Of a DNA stretch of 14,378 nt, positions 6,805 to 14,378 are shown one piece after another (the first letter of the stretch is position 1; each line of letters starts with the position of its first letter). Under the pieces are notes generated by a model that made no database searches, was not told the origin of the DNA, and worked only from the letters and a program-made list of their open reading frames with translations. This stretch comes from Planctomycetota bacterium. Its GTDB lineage: Bacteria > Planctomycetota > Planctomycetia > Pirellulales > Pirellulaceae. The stretch covers positions 1 to 14,378 of the forward strand of contig JAPLNJ010000301.1 in NCBI GenBank assembly GCA_026692885.1, read 5' to 3'. A program made the translations under genes and the position numbers.

Positions 6805-6954
6805 AGTCGCGTGCCGGCAGCACCAAAGCCATGACGGGACCTTCTTCCGCCGTCAGTTGAGAAGGTCGGTTGCGGTGTAAGTGTTGGACATATTGGACTG
6901 CTGTTGGAGCCAAAGTCGGTCGTGTTTTTCTGACTTCTTCAAAGGATTCAAGCT

Positions 6955-9900
6955 ATGATGCCGTTCAAAGGACCTCATTGCCCACCTATCGTACGGGCCA
7001 CATCTCCAAAAGCCAAGCGTGGTCGCCGAAAGAAGCTGTCCGCGCGCCGTGCTCTACAAGTCGAGTCCCTCGAAACCCGCTTGCTTCTGGAGGGAGCACC
7101 GGTAGCAGCAACGAGTAACTTCGTCGTCGTGCGAGACGACGGCGCCGGACTGTTCTTGCACCTGGGAAACAGCGATAATGACCCCGGCGAGGAATTCAGC
7201 TCCCGCTTCGGTTTCGCCGAATCGTCACCCTACACAAACGAGGCCCACCGGATACTCTACGGCGATATGTCGGGACGTGGTGTCGATCGACCGGTCGCCG
7301 TCCAAAAATCCGGTGTTGGTCTCGAGTGGTTCGTCCAAGACGACGACGACACCGATGTCGAGTACCGTTTCCAATTTGGACTGAGCCCCGATTTAGTGTT
7401 AATCCGTGACTTCAACGGGAACTTGACGGATGACGTAGCTGTTGCTCGTCCTGGGCGATTTGACGCCGCCGTAGGGCTGCGCGTATATCAGTGGTATGTG
7501 GCTTACGACCCCTTCCGTGCCAAGGAGAGCGGGGCCGATGGTGGTCTCTTGTCCGTCGACTATGTCTTCGAGTACGGCTACGACGGGGATACGTTGCTGG
7601 TCGGTGACTGGAATGGCGATGGGAAAAGTGAGCCGGGGCTTGTGTCGCAGAATACGACTGTCCTCGGTAATCAGACCCTCATGCAGTGGTATCTGGACGG
7701 TGTTTCCTTCCCATTCGGCATTCCACCCGCGAAACCCGTGGTCGGTGACTGGGACGGCGATGGTCGCGATAACGTCGGGGTCGTTGAAGAGTATCCCGGT
7801 CAGCCGTTTCCTAACAACATTTCCCTGTGGTTGCTGCACCTAAATCGTGACCCTCACGCGGAAGGTCAATTCCGTTACGGTCTGCCCGACGATCAATACT
7901 TTACGGGACAACTGGACCAACCCGATATATTGATTGATGACGTCAGTGTTACCGAGGGAGACAGCGGAACCGGCAATCTTGTCTTCACTGTCAGTTTGTC
8001 CCACGCAAGCCAAGTGCCGGTAACCGTCGATTTCACCACCTCGGACTACACGGCCAGCCAGGGCAGTGACTACAACCCGGTGAGCGGACGTCTGACATTT
8101 CTTCCGCCAACATCGGGAAACATCGGGGAAACGTCCAAGACGATCAATGTACCAGTAAAAGGGGACGACCTGGTCGAGGGAGCGGAGAGCTTTCATCTGA
8201 GGCTCAGCAATCCGGTGGGCGCTCGTTTGCCGGACAATATCGGCATCGGATCGATCCGCGACAACGATGGCGCACTGCTCAGCATCTCGGACGTCGTGCG
8301 AAATGAAGGGGCGAGTGGAAGCACGGAGTTCCGCTTCCTGATTAGCTCCACAAAACCCATCGATACACCCATTGAAGCACGCCTACGAACGCGTGATGGC
8401 ACAGCGCGCGGCGACAGCGACTATGTGCCAGTCGACAAGACGATTGTCATTCCAGCGGGCCAACTGTCCACATCGTCGTCAGTCAGTGTCACGGGTGACC
8501 TGATGGTCGAGTTGGACGAAACCTTCTCCGTCGAACTCAGCAGCATTCAGGCGTTGGGCCGAGATGTGCGTCCGGGCAATGTGGTGGGTACTGGCACGAT
8601 TCTCAACGACGACAGCGCCCACTTCCAAGTGCAAGTGTCTAACGCGTCCGCTCGTGAATCTCTCGGACAGATGCCATTTATAGTCACACTGTCCAACCCG
8701 GTTGACGTCGAGACGCGAGTGGTGGTATCCACTGCAGACGGTTCCGCTTCAACAGCCGATCGCGACTATCAGCCGCTCGCACAGGAGGTGACGTTTCCAG
8801 CCGGCGTCACCGAGCGCACGGTGCCGGTGACCATCAATGACGACGCCCAAGTCGAGCTCGATGAGACTTTCTTTGTAAACATCTCGGGCATACAGTCCAG
8901 CGAGCGGGCGGTCAACCTTGGTGCAGGGGGGCAGGGTGTCATTGTGAACGACGATTTCGCCATCATCGAGATCATCAGCGATGTGCAACGAGTGGAAGGT
9001 GATTCGGGCACAACTGCGTTTACTTTCGGCGTCCGGCTAAGCAATCCGGTCGATGCACCAATCGACGTCCGGTTCACCACGACGGGGGGCGCTGCGGCGG
9101 AGGGCAAGGCGACGGAAGGCGATGATTTTCGACGGGTAAATGACGTGATCTCATTCTCCCGCGGAGAATCAGGCACTCGAACGATATCTGTGGATGTTAT
9201 CGGCGACGTTGTCCCTGAGGGGGACGAGTTTTTTTTCATGAATCTTGCCGATTTGCATGTCCATTCGCGGGATGTACGAATGGGAGCCGACCAACGACGG
9301 GGAATCATCAAGGACGATGACGTGATGGGCTCGATCTCAGGCACGAAATTCGAGGACTCTAACGGCAACGGTATGCGTGATCAGAACGAAACCGGTCTGC
9401 CGAACTGGACGATTTTTGTGGACGCAAATGGGGACGGTGTATTGAACTCGCACGTCCAGGTGCCCGTTGAATCGACCAACATCCCCGTACCCATTCGCGA
9501 TCGCACGACGTCCCGATCCCAATTGATCGTTACGGGACTTGTCGGGCCGGTTGGCGACGTCGATCTTAAGCTTGATATCACGCATACGTATGTGGCCGAT
9601 TTGACGGCTACGCTGATCAGTCCACTTGGCACGCGGGTTATGCTGTTTAGCCGCGTTGGAGGTCTGGGCGCTAACTTTACAAATACCATATTGGACGACG
9701 AAGCTGAGTTTGGCATTGGCGAGGGTATTTCACCTTTCGCAGGGCGGTTTCGGCCGACAGTTTCTCTTGCCAACCTGGTCGGAGAAGATCCCAACGGCAT
9801 TTGGACGCTGGAGATATCTGACAACGAACTGAGGGATGAGGGATCCCTTAATAGCTGGTCGCTCGATATATCTACCGCGGTCTGTGACGCCAATGCAGCT

Positions 9901-12900
9901 GAAGCATGTACGATCACCGATGTCAACGGAGAATACGTCTTTCGCGACCTGCCGGCAGGATCCTATCAATTGGTCGAAGTACAGCAGCCAGGGTGGCGGC
10001 AGACCTTCCCGCTGGGCCCCAACCGCCGTTCGAGCGCGAATACTAACGCGATCGGCCTGGGAGATGGTACGGCACAAATCGGCGGCCTCTATCTGCCCCC
10101 CCAGCGGCGCCTCGTCGGCGGTCTGAAACCACTTAGCGTCCCCTCCAAGATGGATGCCCTGGATGTAGCACTGGAGTTCCTTCGCGGCCGAGCTACGGAC
10201 CTCGGCTTGAGCGAGAGTGACTTTGAGTCATTTGTCGTCAAGGACCGGTACGTGAGCGGACAGACGGGCGTTACCCATCTCTATCTGCGTCAAATGCATA
10301 ACGGATTGGAAATCCTCAACGCGGATATCAACGTTAACGTATCGCCGCAGGGAGAAGTGCTCAGTGTCGGCAGCACATTCCTTCCCCTGAGTTCGGTGAA
10401 GAACGACCTTGTGCCGCTCGTGCCGTTGATCGACGCTGAATCCGGTATGCCGGAATTGGAATCGTATTTTGGCGAATCGCTTGACGCGATGTCGGAGGCG
10501 TTCCCTCCAGAGTTGCATTATGTACCAACGCCCAATGGGCTCGAACTCGCGTGGCGTCTCAACTCGCAATCTAGGGACATTGCTCATTGGTATGATTCGA
10601 GCGTCAGCGCCATCGACAGCGAAGTTCTGTATTGGACCGACTGGGTGTTGTCGTTCGCCGAGTACAACGTATTCCCGCTTCCTGTGGAACACCCCGAAGA
10701 TGGCGGACGGGTCCTGCAGGCCAGTCCCCATGATCCTGATGCTTCACCGCTTGGCTGGCATGACACGAACGGTGTCGTGGGACCGGAATTTACGGACACT
10801 CGGGGTAACAATGTCTTCGCCCAGGAAGATGCTGACGCAAATAATCGAGAAGGGTTTCGTCCTGACGGAGGCGGCAGTCTGACTTTCAGCTTTCCGTTGG
10901 ATTTGAACGGGCCGCCGGCTTCCTATCTGCCCGCGGCCATCACCAATTTATTCTACTGGAACAACGTGTTGCACGACATTCACTACCAGTATGGATTTGA
11001 CGAGGCGGCGGGCAACTTCCAGCAGACGAATTACAGCGGAGCCGGGGCGGGCGGCGATCCCGTGATGGCGGATGCGCAGGACGGATCGGGAACGAACAAT
11101 GCGAACATCTTCGTACCGCCAGACGGCTCCCCACCACGAATGCAGATGTATCGCTGGACGAACACCACACCGGAGCGTGATAGCGACTTCGACAACCAAG
11201 TCATCATTCATGAATACGGCCACGGGGTATCCAACCGCTTGACCGGTGGGCCGTCAAATTCTGGTGCGCTCAGCGCGCTTCAAAGCGGAGGTATGGGGGA
11301 GGGGTGGAGCGACTGGTGGGCCCTTGTTCTAACGGCTAAGCCCGAGGATTTCTCTAACCCCGCTAATCAATTCCCGATCGGCGCGTATTTGCTAGGGCAG
11401 GACTCGGAGACGGGCAGAGGCATCCGAGCGTACCCTTATAGTTTTGACATGAGTATAGATCCACTGACGCTGGGCCGTTTCAACATGAATAGTCAAGTCC
11501 ATTTTGTGGGCACGATCTGGGCGTCTGCGTTGTGGGACCTGACGTGGTTGCTGGTTAACGGAGATGGCGGGAACATTCCAGCAAAGGGATTTGATACCGA
11601 CGTTTACCGAGGAGACGGCGGAAACAACGTGGCGATGCAGCTCGTTATGGACGCAATGAAACTGCAACCTGCGAACCCGTCATTCTTGGATGCCCGTGAC
11701 GCGATTCTGCTGGCCGATCAGGTTTCCAATGGAGGGGCGAACCAGCTCGCAATTTGGACGGCTTTCGCCAGACGCGGCATGGGCGCAAGTGCGTCGGACG
11801 GCGGCCAGGCGAATTCACAAACTGTTTCGGAGGCATTCGATCTTCCGCTGGGGAGCCATGTCATCCTCCTGTCGCCAAGGCAGACGGTCGAGGGCGCCGA
11901 TTTCGGCAATCGCCGGGAACCGGTGCGCATCTCGATTGCCAAAACTGCCGCTGTTGTCGAAGGTGATCAGGCGGAGGTGCTAGTATCACTCGGACGGCCG
12001 TCGCAAGACGAAGTAAGGGTGAACTATCACACGGTTGCTGATTCTGCTGTCGCGTCGAGCGATTTCGAGCCCATAACCGGAACGCTTCTGTTCAAACCAG
12101 GCGAAATACGAAAGACGGTGCACGTGCCGATCCGCGCCGATGGGCTCACTGAACCTTCGGAAGTATTGCACTTGTCGTTGAGCTCTGCCGAAAACGGTCT
12201 CATTGTCGATGGCCTTAGTACGATTACCATTGTGGACGACGGGCTTAGCATCGGCCTGCCGACGCTCGCGATCGCGGCCACGGATGCCGTGAAGTCCGAA
12301 GGGAGCAGTGGTTCTACTGCATTCATCTTCGCGGTCACCCGTACGGGCCTGACGACGGGCATGACTTCGGTCGATTGGGCAGTGACCGGCAGTGGGACCA
12401 GTCCGGCCAACGCAGCAGACTTTTCCGGCAGCACATTGCCCCGCGGGACCCTGACGTTCGCCGCGGGCGAGATGACAAGGACGATCACGGTCGGCGTTGT
12501 CGGCGATATGACGCTGGAACCGGACGAGGGTATTGCTGTCGCGATCTCCAACGCCTCCAACGCCCAGATCACCACGGCGATTGGGGACGTCAGCGGCGAG
12601 CGTTTCCCGGTTGGGGCGCCTCTTCCGTCCACTCTGTTCGCTGCGTCCGCTCGCATCCCGAACGTCGCGATACCGCTCGCGTTCGACGCGGGTGGGAAGT
12701 TGTCGGCCGTTGCCGCTTCACCCGTCGGCGTCTTGCCGACCCAAGCCGCGCCTCGAAACTGTTCGACGAGCAAAATCGAGGGAGTAAAAACCGGCCTACA
12801 TGGCAGCGGCCTTGTCGGCGATTCGTCCGAGGAAGACGAGTTGATCGATGTGCTGGCAGCGGCAACTCGTCGGACTTCGCTGGCCGAGGATGTCGATGCG

Positions 12901-12927
12901 GTCTTCGGCGGCGTATTGTGGGACTGA
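6955..12927 (+). CDS. giant exported M36 (fungalysin-like) metallopeptidase with FG-GAP-like, Calx-beta, P- and SdrD-B-type domains
   Basis: 1990 aa; Shine-Dalgarno AAAGGA (6941-6946), 8 nt before tandem ATGs. A basic N-terminus leads to LETRLLLEG (39-47), the planctomycete surface-protein signature. Then follow FG-GAP/VCBS-like calcium loops (RDFNGNLTDD near 145, GDWNGDGKSE near 216, GDWDGDGRDN near 263) and four Calx-beta domains (about 323-438, 440-552, 555-667, 668-789). An SdrD-B-type start (ISGTKFEDSNGNGMRDQNET, from about 792) is interrupted by a proprotein-convertase P-domain (about 852-975) and resumes at TDVNGEYVFRDLPAGSYQLV. An FTP-like propeptide covers about 1055-1200. The M36 zinc peptidase has HEYGH at 1419-1423 and the third ligand in GEGWSDWWAL (Glu1449); M36 enzymes are secreted zinc proteases made with an inhibitory propeptide. 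Two more Calx-beta domains (about 1656-1762 and 1768-1885) and an alanine-rich tail follow. There is no transmembrane anchor. Probably a calcium-stabilised surface or secreted protease; substrate unknown. The catalytic residues look intact. Confidence 0.93.
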   Translation: MMPFKGPHCPPIVRATSPKAKRGRRKKLSARRALQVESLETRLLLEGAPVAATSNFVVVRDDGAGLFLHLGNSDNDPGEEFSSRFGFAESSPYTNEAHRILYGDMSGRGVDRPVAVQKSGVGLEWFVQDDDDTDVEYRFQFGLSPDLVLIRDFNGNLTDDVAVARPGRFDAAVGLRVYQWYVAYDPFRAKESGADGGLLSVDYVFEYGYDGDTLLVGDWNGDGKSEPGLVSQNTTVLGNQTLMQWYLDGVSFPFGIPPAKPVVGDWDGDGRDNVGVVEEYPGQPFPNNISLWLLHLNRDPHAEGQFRYGLPDDQYFTGQLDQPDILIDDVSVTEGDSGTGNLVFTVSLSHASQVPVTVDFTTSDYTASQGSDYNPVSGRLTFLPPTSGNIGETSKTINVPVKGDDLVEGAESFHLRLSNPVGARLPDNIGIGSIRDNDGALLSISDVVRNEGASGSTEFRFLISSTKPIDTPIEARLRTRDGTARGDSDYVPVDKTIVIPAGQLSTSSSVSVTGDLMVELDETFSVELSSIQALGRDVRPGNVVGTGTILNDDSAHFQVQVSNASARESLGQMPFIVTLSNPVDVETRVVVSTADGSASTADRDYQPLAQEVTFPAGVTERTVPVTINDDAQVELDETFFVNISGIQSSERAVNLGAGGQGVIVNDDFAIIEIISDVQRVEGDSGTTAFTFGVRLSNPVDAPIDVRFTTTGGAAAEGKATEGDDFRRVNDVISFSRGESGTRTISVDVIGDVVPEGDEFFFMNLADLHVHSRDVRMGADQRRGIIKDDDVMGSISGTKFEDSNGNGMRDQNETGLPNWTIFVDANGDGVLNSHVQVPVESTNIPVPIRDRTTSRSQLIVTGLVGPVGDVDLKLDITHTYVADLTATLISPLGTRVMLFSRVGGLGANFTNTILDDEAEFGIGEGISPFAGRFRPTVSLANLVGEDPNGIWTLEISDNELRDEGSLNSWSLDISTAVCDANAAEACTITDVNGEYVFRDLPAGSYQLVEVQQPGWRQTFPLGPNRRSSANTNAIGLGDGTAQIGGLYLPPQRRLVGGLKPLSVPSKMDALDVALEFLRGRATDLGLSESDFESFVVKDRYVSGQTGVTHLYLRQMHNGLEILNADINVNVSPQGEVLSVGSTFLPLSSVKNDLVPLVPLIDAESGMPELESYFGESLDAMSEAFPPELHYVPTPNGLELAWRLNSQSRDIAHWYDSSVSAIDSEVLYWTDWVLSFAEYNVFPLPVEHPEDGGRVLQASPHDPDASPLGWHDTNGVVGPEFTDTRGNNVFAQEDADANNREGFRPDGGGSLTFSFPLDLNGPPASYLPAAITNLFYWNNVLHDIHYQYGFDEAAGNFQQTNYSGAGAGGDPVMADAQDGSGTNNANIFVPPDGSPPRMQMYRWTNTTPERDSDFDNQVIIHEYGHGVSNRLTGGPSNSGALSALQSGGMGEGWSDWWALVLTAKPEDFSNPANQFPIGAYLLGQDSETGRGIRAYPYSFDMSIDPLTLGRFNMNSQVHFVGTIWASALWDLTWLLVNGDGGNIPAKGFDTDVYRGDGGNNVAMQLVMDAMKLQPANPSFLDARDAILLADQVSNGGANQLAIWTAFARRGMGASASDGGQANSQTVSEAFDLPLGSHVILLSPRQTVEGADFGNRREPVRISIAKTAAVVEGDQAEVLVSLGRPSQDEVRVNYHTVADSAVASSDFEPITGTLLFKPGEIRKTVHVPIRADGLTEPSEVLHLSLSSAENGLIVDGLSTITIVDDGLSIGLPTLAIAATDAVKSEGSSGSTAFIFAVTRTGLTTGMTSVDWAVTGSGTSPANAADFSGSTLPRGTLTFAAGEMTRTITVGVVGDMTLEPDEGIAVAISNASNAQITTAIGDVSGERFPVGAPLPSTLFAASARIPNVAIPLAFDAGGKLSAVAASPVGVLPTQAAPRNCSTSKIEGVKTGLHGSGLVGDSSEEDELIDVLAAATRRTSLAEDVDAVFGGVLWD

Positions 12928-13099
12928 GCGTCCACGCGGTATTTCCGTTTTACACAGGTGGCTGCCTGTGCTACGCAGTCGTGATGTGGGGCAGCTTTCC
13001 CAACCTGCCCACGCAGATGACTGCCTGGGGCATTGGCAAATAATCGTAAGCGTCCGGCACAAGCACTGTTGACGGATGGCGTAATCTGGCAGGGTGTTT
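12928..13099. other. short gap after the peptidase gene
   Basis: A weak inverted repeat CACAGG/CCTGTG (12953-12970, 6-nt loop) lies about 25 nt after the peptidase stop. It has no T run, so a terminator role is uncertain. No gene seen. Confidence 0.3.
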
Positions 13100-13500
13100 T
13101 CAGTTTTCGCACTCGAAACGCCGACTATCCATCGTGGCGATCACCGTACGGTCCGCGTCCGTGGGCAGCGTCTGAGCCGCTGGCGACCATCCACACTTCA
13201 GCTCGTCGATGAACCGCAGGCATTCGGCTTCAAACAGGTCCCACCTGGCGTCTACTGACTCGCTTACATGGACCACTTTCGCCCGTTGCCGTGCTGGAAC
13301 AGCCGCTGGCCTTCGAAGTCGTGCTGGGACATTGTGCCCGGAAGCGTGTGGATGCCACATGACGGCATGGCGTACGCCTGACCGAATTTCCGCCAGCACA
13401 AATGGAACAGTTCCTTGTCGCCGAAGACGTGGGCAAAGAAGAACGCCGAATGTTCCCCCACACCGGTTGGCGTACGCTATCGCCAGCCGCACGGCGATCG
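13100..13500 (-). pseudogene. glycosyltransferase remnant, frameshifted C-terminal part
   Basis: One minus-strand frame (about 13461 to 13264) reads GEHSAFFFAHVFGDKELFHL, then CWRKFGQAYAMP, then TMSQHDFEGQRLFQHGNGRK before a TAA. The pattern GDKELFHLxWRK...YAMP...CQHDFEGRR.FQHxNxxKW is what I know from bacterial relatives of fungal alpha-mannosyltransferases (sugar-nucleotide glycosyltransferases). The sequence continues in a second frame as WDLFEAECLRFIDELKCGW, which fits the end of that family, and stops at a TGA at 13100. Upstream, LAIAYANR in that second frame fits the segment before GEHS. At least two frameshifts and the loss of the N-terminal catalytic half make it non-functional. The family call is from memory of motifs. 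Confidence 0.55.
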
Positions 13501-13807
13501 CTACCGGTTATACGAAGGATGAGGCACAACGAGTTCGATGCCGACGACTCACCTTCGCGATATTGTCAGGAGCTTCGACCACAGCAAGTCTTTCGGTCCC
13601 TGCAGACTTCTTACATTTCCGCGGAGGAGTGGCCTTGCCTTGCGGCGGGACATGCAAGCTTCGTGTAGCTACATGTAGTTAATTGCCCGGAATTCCACTG
13701 AATCCCAGCCAATTCTCCGCAACCCAGATCGCCTCAGGAAAACCGTGAATTGTGGCCGTTTTGCCCTATTTCCTTGGGGCCGCCGGCTTGAATGGCATCC
13801 TGCTATA
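13501..13807. other. stretch between two gene remnants
   Basis: Short frames with stops on both strands. It presumably contains decayed sequence of the sulfatase (its missing body) or of the glycosyltransferase N-terminus, but no motif of either can be read. Confidence 0.4.
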
Positions 13808-14035
13808 TTACTTATCATCGGCAAGTATTAGTACGATGTTTGGCCCACGCGGAGCATCTGCACAAACGCGGTTAATCGATGGGCAGATCGACAGAACAGC
13901 TGCGGCACTGGCCAGCCCTAGTGCAGTGATTGTAGGTCGCCCTTGATGGGGTAACTTGCGACTCGACTCGTACCCAACTAAAGCTGCACGAGAGATCATG
14001 GCAGTGTCTCGATACCGATAGGGATGGACCATCAC
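13808..14035 (-). pseudogene. sulfatase 5' stump (signal peptide and first catalytic motif only)
   Basis: From a GTG/ATG at 14035/14032, or more likely the ATG at 13999, this frame encodes a hydrophobic export segment (ITALGLASAAAVLSICPS) followed by ADAPRGPNIVLILADDK and a TAA at 13808-13810. RPNIVLILADDxGY is the N-terminal hallmark of type I sulfatases; the adjacent Asp pair binds the active-site calcium. The frame stops exactly where the family continues with GYxDLGCYG, and the CxPxR motif that FGE modifies is not found downstream. A full sulfatase is about 450-550 aa, so more than 85% is missing. GGGA lies near the GTG start. Planctomycetes carry very many sulfatases, which makes a dead copy unsurprising. 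Confidence 0.7.
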
Positions 14036-14156
14036 TTCCCTGCCCAGGCCCAGCTGTTTACACCGATTGGACGACGATTCAGCGGCTGAACGAGGAGCGA
14101 AAACAAAGTCGCCTTAGGAGCGGCGAATCAATAACTGTCAGGACATCGCGTGCGGC

Positions 14157-14228
14157 CTCGTTTAACCCGGAGCCAACGGCGACGGCGGTTCGGCCCGCGC
14201 CGTCGCCGTTGGCTCCGGGTTAAACGAG
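14157..14228. repeat. perfect 31-bp inverted repeat (long hairpin), REP/MITE-like
   Basis: The left arm 14157-14187 (CTCGTTTAACCCGGAGCCAA then CGGCGACGGCG) is the exact reverse complement of the right arm 14198-14228, around a 10-nt centre (GTTCGGCCCG). No mismatch was found in 31 pairs; pairing ends at C14156/A14229. Each arm's outer part contains TTTAA, so the element supplies TAA stops in reads crossing it. It lies at the 3' end of the minus-strand ORF entering from the right. It is too long and perfect for an ordinary terminator and has no T run; a mobile or dispersed intergenic palindrome is the best guess. Confidence 0.9.
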
Positions 14229-14377
14229 ACACTTATTGCTTCGCCGGTCCTTAGTATCTCGCATCCCGCAGCCACCGTCAACGTTCCGATGGCCAGCAGG
14301 TTACGTGGGTGGTGGCCAGGATCTGCTCGGAATACATCCAGTACTGTGAACGTGGCGTCGTCAACGGAATGGTCAGC
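14162..14377 (-). CDS. C-terminal part of an unidentified protein (enters from right edge)
   Basis: A minus-strand frame is open from the right edge for 71 codons to a TAA at 14162-14164. It reads ADHSVDDATFTVLDVFRADP, then NLLAIGTLTVAAGCEILRTG, then EAISVSFNPE, which looks like a folded beta-rich protein. The final residues (about EPTATARAEPPSPLAPG) and the stop codon come from the inverted repeat at 14157-14228, so the natural C-terminus may have been replaced by it. No family recognised. The frame could also be chance, given only 72 codons. Confidence 0.4.
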   Translation of the reverse strand, partial: ADHSVDDATFTVLDVFRADPGHHPRNLLAIGTLTVAAGCEILRTGEAISVSFNPEPTATARAEPPSPLAPG

Positions 14378-14378
14378 A

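Noticed and set aside
12027..13112. 361-aa minus-strand open frame
   Set aside because: It is antisense to the two C-terminal Calx-beta domains of the peptidase, and its composition mirrors that gene.
1..14378. CRISPR arrays, tRNA or rRNA genes, integrases or complete transposases
   Set aside because: No regularly spaced repeats, cloverleaf-like sequences, rRNA motifs or DDE/HUH motifs were recognised on reading both strands.

Overview
The window looks like a piece of a planctomycete chromosome, probably of the Pirellula/Rhodopirellula kind. The evidence is a roughly 2000-residue exported protein carrying the short 'LExRxLL' N-terminal signature seen on large planctomycete secreted proteins, sulfatase and formylglycine-generating-enzyme-like sequences, NACHT-type NTPases of a style I associate with that phylum, fairly high GC, and low gene density with many decayed genes. 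No tRNA, rRNA, CRISPR array, integrase or intact transposase was seen.

Layout. (1) Positions 1-3288 hold two related NACHT NTPase units arranged head to head. A minus-strand gene starts at 519 and runs off the left edge just after its Walker A motif. A plus-strand three-gene unit follows: a 66-aa small protein (759-959), a NACHT NTPase (1079-2362) and a formylglycine-generating-enzyme-like (FGE/SUMF1, C-type-lectin fold) protein (2359-3288). The last two overlap by ATGA and look like one ancestral NACHT-FGE protein split by an out-of-frame internal loss. (2) Positions 3289-5232 hold a small minus-strand membrane protein (3785-4123) with a good ribosome binding site and the decayed C-terminal half of an arginase/agmatinase-family gene. 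(3) Positions 5233-6279 encode a secreted 348-aa protein that I cannot firmly place; a weak R-S-E pattern suggests an ADP-ribosyltransferase fold. (4) Positions 6280-6954 are mostly non-coding, with one short ORF preceded by a strong Shine-Dalgarno. (5) Positions 6955-12927 encode a giant surface or secreted M36 (fungalysin-like) metallopeptidase with calcium-binding FG-GAP-like repeats, six Calx-beta domains, a proprotein-convertase P-domain placed inside a split SdrD-B-type domain, an FTP-like propeptide and an HEYGH...E catalytic site. (6) Positions 12928-14378 are a graveyard on the minus strand: a frameshifted glycosyltransferase relic, the signal peptide and first motif of a sulfatase, a perfect 31-bp inverted repeat, and the tail of another minus-strand ORF entering from the right.

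The observation I find most interesting is that every transcription unit I believe to be real (the two divergent NACHT units, the small membrane gene, the secreted 348-aa gene and the short ORF before the giant peptidase) has a similar element built around (T)TCCGGCGCCTY, in matching orientation, 84-119 nt upstream of its start codon. The large peptidase gene itself lies farther (386 nt) from the nearest copy. The two copies between the NACHT genes face away from each other. This is a candidate lineage-specific promoter or leader element and can be tested genome-wide. The divergent NACHT/FGE locus is the best candidate for a conflict or sensing system, although its central gene appears damaged.
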